From an uncultured Candidatus Nemicrothrix sp. (GTDB lineage Bacteria > Actinomycetota > Acidimicrobiia > Acidimicrobiales > Acidimicrobilacustridaceae), in contig CAIKHC010000441.1 in NCBI GenBank assembly GCA_903827085.1, positions 1 to 11,234 of the forward strand: a stretch of DNA of 11,234 bases, given 5' to 3'. The notes below the pieces were generated by a model that made no database searches, was not told where the DNA came from, and worked only from the letters and a program-made list of their open reading frames with translations. The position numbers were made by a program, and so were the translations under genes. Shown here piece by piece: positions 1 to 5,139 of the stretch (position 1 is its first letter; each line of letters begins with the position of its first letter).

Positions 1-151
1 AGTGGAGACCCTCTTCAAAGGCGTTCTCGAGTTCGGCCGGTGAGATAGCCACGGACTTGAGCTGGCCCAGCACGTCGGTGAACCACAAGCGGATGAGGCG
101 AACCCCACGCTCTTCGACAGTCCTGAGCACGTAATCCTGCTGACGTTCCAT
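1..151 (-). CDS. glnA2: Glutamine synthetase, GlnA2-type (N-terminal 50 residues only)
   Basis: The reverse strand reads from an ATG at 151-149 to the window edge without a stop and gives 50 residues starting [16 protein letters not shown]. The stretch [19 protein letters not shown] and the following [10 protein letters not shown] match, from memory, the start of the mycobacterial GlnA2 glutamine synthetase (beta-grasp domain, just before the Asp-50 loop). An in-frame TAA lies two codons upstream of the ATG, which fixes the start. No Shine-Dalgarno is seen. A GACACT hexamer sits six bases upstream of the ATG, a degenerate fit to the leaderless promoters seen elsewhere in the window. The family makes glutamine from glutamate, ammonia and ATP; GlnA2 paralogues are usually not the main synthetase. 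The gene is cut by the window, so active-site residues and the adenylylation tyrosine cannot be checked. It is divergent from glnA. Confidence 0.9.
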   Translation of the reverse strand, partial: MERQQDYVLRTVEERGVRLIRLWFTDVLGQLKSVAISPAELENAFEEGLH

Positions 152-212
152 GCGTTAAGTGTCCCACGCCCGGCCCTCTGGTCCCAAGGCCGTTCTTTGG
201 CCTCCGGTCCGA

Positions 213-251
213 GTTCACGTTCCGTTCACAATTGGGCAACAGTCGGGAAAA
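213..251 (+). promoter_or_regulatory. GlnR/PHO-box-like 11-bp direct repeat upstream of glnA
   Basis: Hexamers GTTCAC (213-218), GTTCAC (224-229), GGCAAC (235-240) and GGAAAA (246-251) recur at exact 11-bp spacing, giving AC-n9-AC-n9-AC. OmpR-family regulators GlnR (gTnAC-n6-GaAAC repeats) and PhoP (GTTCACC direct repeats) of actinobacteria bind this kind of site, and both are known to act at glnA in Streptomyces. Which regulator applies here is inference; the site lies in the glnA2/glnA divergent region and could serve either gene. Confidence 0.5.
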
Positions 252-255
252 AGAA

Positions 256-337
256 GGCTGGCACGATCTCCCCAGCACTCCTCGCCAGCCACATCGGCCT
301 TAGGGGTAGTGTCCCAACCGAATCAGCACTCTGGGAC
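256..337 (+). promoter_or_regulatory. Two inverted repeats in the glnA upstream/leader region
   Basis: GGCTGGC (256-262) is the exact reverse complement of GCCAGCC (284-290), leaving a 21-nt loop. GTCCCA (311-316) pairs with TGGGAC (332-337) around a 15-nt loop. A TAGTGT hexamer at 307-312 fits the TANNNT -10 pattern but lacks a convincing -35 element. These could be leader-RNA hairpins or operator half-sites for glnA; the arms are short, so chance occurrence is possible. Confidence 0.3.
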
Positions 338-357
338 GGCCTAGAGAGCGCCCCCTC

Positions 358-367
358 AGGAGGAACC
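358..367 (+). promoter_or_regulatory. Ribosome binding site of glnA
   Basis: A perfect AGGAGG (358-363) sits four bases before a GTG at 368. It decides the start of glnA against the ATG at 197, which also lies in this open frame but would add 57 residues with no counterpart in known GlnA proteins. Confidence 0.85.
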
Positions 368-1792
368 GTGCAGGAACGCACCCCCGAAGAAGTACTGAAG
401 CTGGTGAAGGACGAAGGCTGCGAATTCGTTGATTTCCGCTTCTCGGACCTGCCCGGCATCATGCAACACGTGACGATCCCCGCCAGTGTTTTGGGCGAGA
501 GTCATTTCACCGAGGGTCATGGATTCGATGGCTCTTCAGTCCGAGGATTCCAGCAGATCCAAGAATCAGACATGGTGCTGATTGCTGATCCCAACACCGT
601 GTACATGGATCCGTTCATGAAGCACAAGACCGCCGTCATCCACTGCTACGTGGCCGACCCGGTGACGCACGAGAGCTACTCGCGTGATCCGCGTTATGTC
701 GCAACGAAGGCCGAGGCTTACCTCAGGACCACTGGCATTGCCGACACCGCATTCTTTGGTCCCGAAGCTGAGTTCTTCGTGTTCGACGATGTTCGTTTCG
801 ACACGCAGCCCAATGGCTCGTTCTACATGGTCGACTCCGTTGAAGGTGAATGGAACTCCGGCACCGACGAGGGCCCGAACCTTGGCTACAAGCCCCGCAC
901 CAAGCAGGGGTACTTCCCGGTTCCGCCGATGGATCACTACCAAGACATGCGAAGCGATATGGCGCTCGCGCTCGAAGGTGTTGGCATCCCCGTCGAACTG
1001 CATCACCACGAGGTCGCCTCGGGCGGTCAGAACGAGATTGGCATCAGGTTCAACACGCTGTTGGCGATGGCCGATCAGCTCATGACGTTTAAGTACGTCC
1101 TCAAGAACGTCGCTTGGCAGGCCGGCAAGTCCCTGACCTTCATGCCGAAGCCGATCTTCCAGGACAACGGCTCGGGTATGCATTGTCATATGTCGCTCTG
1201 GAATTCCGGTGAGCCGCTGTTCTACAGCGACACCGGGTACGGCGGTCTTTCCGACATTGCGCGCTGGTACATCGGCGGCATCTTGCATCACGCCGCTGCA
1301 GTCATCGCATTCACCAACCCCACCACGAACTCGTTCAAGCGTTTGGTGCCGGGTTATGAAGCTCCGGTGAACCTCGTTTACAGCCAGCGCAACCGTTCTG
1401 CTTCGATTCGCATCCCGCTTGCTGGGCAAAGCCCGAAGTCGAAGCGCATTGAGTTCCGTTGCCCCGATTCAACGAGCAATCCGTACCTCGGATTCGCTGC
1501 GATGTTGATGGCTGGCCTCGACGGCATCCAGAACCGCATCGAGCCACCTGCACCGGTCGACAAGGACCTCTACGACCTTCCGCCCGAGGAACTTGCACTT
1601 GTTCCTCAGGTTCCGGCGAGTCTCGAACAGGCCCTCGACGCACTCGAGCAGGACAACGCGTTCCTCAAGGCCGGTGGCGTCTTCACCGACGATCTCATCG
1701 AAACGTGGATTGCGTACAAGCGCAAGAACGAGGTCGACGCGATTCGACTTCGTCCGCATCCCTACGAGTTCACGATGTACTACGACATTTGA
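368..1792 (+). CDS. glnA: Glutamine synthetase type I (GSI-beta)
   Basis: This 474-residue cytoplasmic enzyme condenses glutamate, ammonia and ATP to glutamine as the main ammonia-assimilating step; the family forms dodecamers. The beta-grasp domain carries the Asp-50-type loop GFDGSS (Asp54). Metal ligands lie in GPEAEFFVF (Glu133, Glu135), the ATP/metal motif is [12 protein letters not shown] (His272, His274), the glutamate and phosphate arginines are in [10 protein letters not shown], and EFRCPD follows. The regulatory loop [10 protein letters not shown] holds Tyr402, the expected adenylylation target of GlnE, which is encoded in this window. Length and sequence agree with mycobacterial GlnA1 (about 478 residues). 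The GTG start is chosen for the strong AGGAGG and because the N-terminus [16 protein letters not shown] then matches the family. A GlnR/PHO-like repeat lies upstream and a hairpin terminator downstream, suggesting a monocistronic unit. Confidence 0.97.
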   Translation: MQERTPEEVLKLVKDEGCEFVDFRFSDLPGIMQHVTIPASVLGESHFTEGHGFDGSSVRGFQQIQESDMVLIADPNTVYMDPFMKHKTAVIHCYVADPVTHESYSRDPRYVATKAEAYLRTTGIADTAFFGPEAEFFVFDDVRFDTQPNGSFYMVDSVEGEWNSGTDEGPNLGYKPRTKQGYFPVPPMDHYQDMRSDMALALEGVGIPVELHHHEVASGGQNEIGIRFNTLLAMADQLMTFKYVLKNVAWQAGKSLTFMPKPIFQDNGSGMHCHMSLWNSGEPLFYSDTGYGGLSDIARWYIGGILHHAAAVIAFTNPTTNSFKRLVPGYEAPVNLVYSQRNRSASIRIPLAGQSPKSKRIEFRCPDSTSNPYLGFAAMLMAGLDGIQNRIEPPAPVDKDLYDLPPEELALVPQVPASLEQALDALEQDNAFLKAGGVFTDDLIETWIAYKRKNEVDAIRLRPHPYEFTMYYDI

Positions 1793-1866
1793 GCCCGACC
1801 GGCTACGACATCTGACCCTCAGTCGGGTACGACATCTGACCCTCAGTCGGGTACGACATCTGACCC
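1781..1866 (+). repeat. 24-bp tandem repeat derived from the glnA 3' end
   Basis: The core TAYGACATYTGA occurs at 1781, 1804, 1828 and 1852, with spacings of 23, 24 and 24 bp. The first copy is the last codons and stop of glnA (Tyr-Asp-Ile-stop). Copies two and three are identical over 24 bp and copy four is truncated after its CCC. Each full unit can fold as CTGA-CCC-TCAG with an outer CGA/TCG pair beyond a three-base bulge. The array lies just after the stop codon and before a stronger hairpin. Origin by slippage duplication of the glnA tail or as a small dispersed repeat is not decided by this window. Confidence 0.85.
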
Positions 1867-1886
1867 AAAGTTTCACTGCATGAATC

Positions 1887-1920
1887 GAACGAGGATCGGC
1901 CCATTGGGCCGGTCCTCTTC
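1887..1920 (+). terminator. Probable glnA transcription terminator hairpin
   Basis: GAGGATCGGCCC (1891-1902) pairs with GGGCCGGTCCTC (1906-1917) around a three-base ATT loop, with one U-G wobble. Skipping a bulged C at 1890, GAA (1887-1889) also pairs with TTC (1918-1920). No U-tract follows, as is common for actinobacterial terminators. It lies between the glnA stop and the lipoprotein start and could work in both directions. Confidence 0.7.
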
Positions 1921-1966
1921 GCGTGCGATGCAACGTAGGTGGATCAGTTGGGTACGGTGGAGATCG

Positions 1967-2974
1967 ATGTCCACACTTTCCGATCGGCGGATCGGCCCGT
2001 TCATTGGCGCAAGCCTTCTTGCCCTCACCCTCCTCATCGTTGGCTGCGGGAACTCGTCGACGAATGATTCTGCGAAGACTGCGACTGCGTCATCCAACGA
2101 AAGTTCTACGTCGTCGAGTTCAACGACTTCGTCCACAGTTGCTGCTACTGCGAGTTCGGTGGCACCGACAACCGCCGTGGCGAATTCGGCGTCGACTCGC
2201 GATCGACTCGCCGTGCTTTCAGTCGACGACCGGCCATCGCCTCAGGGCGACTATCGCCGGGAGGAGTGGCCGCATTGGGCCGATGTGGATGGCAATGGTT
2301 GCGATGCGCGTCAGGATGCTCTCATTGCGTGGTCAATTGTTCCGGCAACAGTGAATCGTGCGGGAACATGCAAGGTCGTCGCCGGTTCATGGGTGTCTCC
2401 CTATGACTTGAAGGCCTCAAATAATTCCGGTGATTTCGATGTCGACCATCTCGTTCCACTAGCGAACGCTTTTGACTCTGGTGGTTGGTCGTGGAGCACA
2501 GAGCGTCGACGAGCATTTGCCAATAATCCTGGCGAACTTGTTGTTGCATCAGCGTCTTCGAATCGATCAAAAGGCGCGGACACACCTGATCAATGGCGAC
2601 CACCAAACCGTGACTCGTGGTGCGCATATGCCGACGGTTGGGTGAAGGTGAAGAGTTCATGGGGACTCACCGTCACCACTGCTGAACGCGACGCGCTTGG
2701 ACAAATGCTCGATACCTGTGGGATCGCTGGCCCCGTGTGGCCGTTGGGTGGAACCTCGATGGCGAGCCCCCAAGGGCCACCACCGTCTGGGTCTGCATCT
2801 GGGGCAGTGCCCACTCCAGCACCGGTAGCACCCGTTGCTCCCGCTCCGGGCGGTGACGTGTACTACGCCAACTGCACTGCAGCTCGTGCGGCAGGTGCAG
2901 CACCGATTTACTCGGGGCAGCCGGGTTATCGCACTGCGCTCGATGGAGATAAAGACGGCGTTGCATGTGAGTGA
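1967..2974 (+). CDS. Secreted lipoprotein nuclease: DUF1524 (GmrSD C-terminal/HNH-like) domain plus Excalibur domain
   Basis: A 335-residue protein. A basic N-terminus and hydrophobic stretch lead to the lipobox IVGC (Cys27), so it should be a membrane-anchored extracellular lipoprotein. A Ser/Thr-rich linker follows to about residue 75. Residues about 85-255 resemble DUF1524 nucleases: DVDGNGCDARQDAL, the HNH-like core DVDHLVPLANAFDSGGW (Asp160, His161), FANNPGELVVAS, SSNRSKG and WRPPNR. Four cysteines in this part (112, 135, 219, 251) suggest disulfides. A Pro/Ala/Gly-rich linker leads to a C-terminal Excalibur domain (about 298-335) with the Ca-binding-like DGDKDGVACE. The ATG at 1967 is chosen because GGTGGAG (1956-1962) precedes it and a signal peptide then starts correctly; the ATG at 1880 in the same frame would put the terminator hairpin inside the gene. 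Nucleic-acid cleavage outside the cell is inferred from the family; the substrate is unknown. Confidence 0.85.
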   Translation: MSTLSDRRIGPFIGASLLALTLLIVGCGNSSTNDSAKTATASSNESSTSSSSTTSSTVAATASSVAPTTAVANSASTRDRLAVLSVDDRPSPQGDYRREEWPHWADVDGNGCDARQDALIAWSIVPATVNRAGTCKVVAGSWVSPYDLKASNNSGDFDVDHLVPLANAFDSGGWSWSTERRRAFANNPGELVVASASSNRSKGADTPDQWRPPNRDSWCAYADGWVKVKSSWGLTVTTAERDALGQMLDTCGIAGPVWPLGGTSMASPQGPPPSGSASGAVPTPAPVAPVAPAPGGDVYYANCTAARAAGAAPIYSGQPGYRTALDGDKDGVACE

Positions 2975-3019
2975 GGAGTGGCTGCGCGTGGCGTTGTCCT
3001 CATCAGTAGGGTTCGCGTC

Positions 3020-3664
3020 ATGGAGCGACTTGAACTCACTGCTGACGAACTGCTGACGACAACACGAGCAGTTCGCAAGCGCCTCGATCTTTCTCGAGCG
3101 GTCGAGCGATCAGTTGTTGAAGAGTGTTTGCAGATCGCTCTGCAAGCACCGAATGGCTCCAATCGCCAGACGTGGAACTGGGTGGTTGTCGATGATGCTG
3201 AGACCCGTGCGGCCATGGCAGAGATTTGGCGGGGCGGCGCCGCTGATCTTGGAGCCGCTGCGGCTGCAACATCTGTCCCAGCGCGGCCCCCGGCCGAGCG
3301 TCAGCCCCAGATCATGGAGTCGGTGTCATGGCTGAATGAACACCTGCACGAGGTGCCAGTTTTGGTAGTTGCCACGGTCGACGGAAGACCGGAAGGCGCA
3401 TCGATGTTTGCGCAATCAACGATGTGGGGATCAGTGCTTCCGGCCGTGTGGAGTTTCATGTTGGCGTTGCGCAGTCGGGCAATGGGGAGCTGCTGGACGA
3501 CCGTGCACTTAGAGCGCGAGCAGGCGATGGCCGATCTGCTTGGAATTCCCATCGACGAAGTTACCCAAGTGGGGCTTTTCCCTGTTGCGTACACGGTCGG
3601 AACGGACTTCAAGCCTGGTGCGCGAGAAGCATCGGCCGACACCATTCGTTGGAACCGCTGGTAG
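3020..3664 (+). CDS. Nitroreductase family protein (FMN-dependent oxidoreductase)
   Basis: A 214-residue protein. The N-terminal TTRAVRKRLDL (14-24) and APNGSNRQ (43-50) are the flavin-phosphate and isoalloxazine-contacting segments typical of nitroreductase-like FMN enzymes, and the C-terminal GLFPVAYTVGTDFKPG is also family-like. Such enzymes use NAD(P)H and FMN to reduce nitro groups, quinones or other electrophiles; the true substrate cannot be read from sequence. The open frame extends upstream to a GTG at 2978, but ATG 3020 puts the family N-terminus correctly, and TAGGGT (3007-3012) seven bases before it fits a leaderless promoter. It follows the lipoprotein after 45 bp on the same strand and converges with the amidohydrolase, the two stop codons touching. 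No membrane segment or signal peptide is seen. Confidence 0.87.
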   Translation: MERLELTADELLTTTRAVRKRLDLSRAVERSVVEECLQIALQAPNGSNRQTWNWVVVDDAETRAAMAEIWRGGAADLGAAAAATSVPARPPAERQPQIMESVSWLNEHLHEVPVLVVATVDGRPEGASMFAQSTMWGSVLPAVWSFMLALRSRAMGSCWTTVHLEREQAMADLLGIPIDEVTQVGLFPVAYTVGTDFKPGAREASADTIRWNRW

Positions 3665-5089
3665 TTACGCCTCGTTTGCGAGTAACTGACGTACCTGTGA
3701 TTCAACAGCAGTGCCGTTGAAGAAGTCGGGGTTCGTGCCCGTGAACAGTCGAGCGACGTTGCCGAACATGAAGTCGCTGAACTGATCGCGAGTGACGAGT
3801 TCGTCTTCGATGAGTTCCCATGCTTCGGGAAGTACGCCAGTGAAGTCTGGAACATCCCAGTGGCCGATATCAGATGCAAACATTGCGCGCAGTCGAGAGC
3901 CATCGGGGTTGATGTCCTCGTTGAAGGCAATTGCATTCATGGGGTCGTCGGCTTCACACCCGAAGAAACACTGTTCAGTGAAGATCTTGACGATGTCGGC
4001 CTTTGAGTTGATGCCGCTGAGTTTCCATTCGTCAATCGTGTCAACTTCTTCGTTTGGATCAGAAAGAAAACTGAGAGTTTCAGAAAGTCGATCAGCACGA
4101 TCAGTGAACATCGGGTCGCCGTAGTCGGCGAGTAGCGATTCGAGGAGCGCGCGGTCAAGGTTGGCGGGGTCGTAATGATGGATGTCGTCGACATTGCGCT
4201 TCTCGAAATGCCCGCAGATGTCTGACAAAAGATTGCATCCCCAAGCAACGCCGCCTTCGAGAAACGCGAAGCGAAGTTCGGGGAAGCGTGACATCACTCC
4301 GCCAAAGAACAGTGAACGCAATACGGCTTCGGTACCCGCCGCAAAGTTGCCGATGTGATTGGCGACGTAGTTGGTGGGAGAAACGCGACTGCCGAAACCG
4401 ATGCCGGTTGAGTGGAACGTCGGGGAAACATTGAGTTCTGCACACTTCTGCCAAAGGGGGTCGTAGTCATGCATGCTGTCGAGGCCGAGACCGTCGACCC
4501 ATCGCGCCGCTCGGTCGCCTTCGTGGCCAGGTGCGTAGCGCAGTACAAGACCACCAAAGAGAAAACCGCGTAGGCCAAGTTCCTTCGTGGCGTATTCGAG
4601 TTCAGCAATTGCTTCATCGGGGTCGTAGGTGGGAATGACTCCAACAGGAAGAAGCCGATCGGAGTACTTCTCGTAGGCCTCGGCGTAGTAACGATTGCAA
4701 GCGCGCGCAAGAGCTCGACGGAGTTCGGTGTTATCGACGGCCATGACGGTGAGGCCGACAGTGGGGTAGAGGAGCGCGACATCGATACCAATTTCATCGA
4801 GCCGGTTGTAGAGCAAACGAGGGAGCATTGCCGTTGCTCGATCGAGGGTGTTGCGCGTGGGAACACCCCACCACCCGGTGCGCGACATTCCGTTGGTTCG
4901 TCGTTGGTCATTGGTGAGACCGCGCCGTGTCGTTGCTGCGGCAGTGCTCATCGCCTGAAATGTGTCAGCGAGTGCAGTGCCGGCGTCTGCGGCAATGAGA
5001 TCTCGAATGGCAGGGATGAACTCGATGATGTGTCCATCCGCATCAATGACGGGATGATCGAGCTCTTCACGAATTGCGGCTGCGTCCAT
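3665..5089 (-). CDS. Amidohydrolase family (amidohydrolase 2, ACMSD-like) metal-dependent hydrolase
   Basis: A 474-residue protein with features of the amidohydrolase-2 TIM-barrel family: N-terminal VIDADGHIIE (Asp16, Asp18, His20) as first metal-binding strand, PTFHSTG (His226), FLEGGVAW (about 277-283) and FASDIGHWD (Asp407) as the late catalytic aspartate motif. Members hydrolyse or decarboxylate ring carboxylates and related compounds using a divalent metal; the substrate here is unknown. It is cytoplasmic, with no signal sequence. The start ATG follows a perfect AGGAGG seven bases upstream. It lies 50 bp downstream of glnE on the same strand, so cotranscription is possible, although a start-codon hairpin could separate their expression. 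The gene ends in TAA directly against the TAG of the nitroreductase. The pairing with an FMN enzyme hints at breakdown of an aromatic compound, but their opposite strands weaken that idea. Confidence 0.85.
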   Translation of the reverse strand: MDAAAIREELDHPVIDADGHIIEFIPAIRDLIAADAGTALADTFQAMSTAAATTRRGLTNDQRRTNGMSRTGWWGVPTRNTLDRATAMLPRLLYNRLDEIGIDVALLYPTVGLTVMAVDNTELRRALARACNRYYAEAYEKYSDRLLPVGVIPTYDPDEAIAELEYATKELGLRGFLFGGLVLRYAPGHEGDRAARWVDGLGLDSMHDYDPLWQKCAELNVSPTFHSTGIGFGSRVSPTNYVANHIGNFAAGTEAVLRSLFFGGVMSRFPELRFAFLEGGVAWGCNLLSDICGHFEKRNVDDIHHYDPANLDRALLESLLADYGDPMFTDRADRLSETLSFLSDPNEEVDTIDEWKLSGINSKADIVKIFTEQCFFGCEADDPMNAIAFNEDINPDGSRLRAMFASDIGHWDVPDFTGVLPEAWELIEDELVTRDQFSDFMFGNVARLFTGTNPDFFNGTAVESQVRQLLANEA

Positions 5090-5117
5090 GGGACGACCTC
5101 CTGAGATGTCGTCCCAT
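5088..5117 (-). promoter_or_regulatory. Perfect 10-bp inverted repeat enclosing the RBS and start codon of the amidohydrolase
   Basis: ATGGGACGAC (5088-5097) and GTCGTCCCAT (5108-5117) are exact reverse complements separated by ten bases. On the minus-strand transcript the loop plus the first stem base hold the AGGAGG (complement of 5097-5102), and the 3' arm includes the first two bases of the start codon (5089-5088). It could hide the start site in a hairpin, act as a dimeric-regulator operator, or help end glnE transcription. No U-tract follows. Confidence 0.8.
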
Positions 5118-5139
5118 CATGGCGCAAACCCCGTTCGTC

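Noticed and set aside
197..367. In-frame N-terminal extension of glnA from ATG 197
   Set aside because: It has no resemblance to glutamine synthetase, would overlap the operator-like repeat, and the perfect AGGAGG before GTG 368 marks the true start.
566..1429. Long 287-codon frame antisense to glnA
   Set aside because: It mirrors the codon pattern of glnA on the other strand; its product has no recognisable domain and no ribosome binding site supports it.
1781..1866. CRISPR array
   Set aside because: The repeats are directly tandem with no unique spacers, and there are no cas genes.
1880..1966. N-terminal extension of the lipoprotein from ATG 1880
   Set aside because: It would put the terminator-like hairpin in the coding sequence and displace the signal peptide; ATG 1967 has GGTGGAG upstream and a normal lipoprotein N-terminus.
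2978..3019. Nitroreductase start at GTG 2978
   Set aside because: The extra 14 residues do not fit the family N-terminus, and a GAGGA motif (2973-2977) sits directly against this GTG with no spacing.
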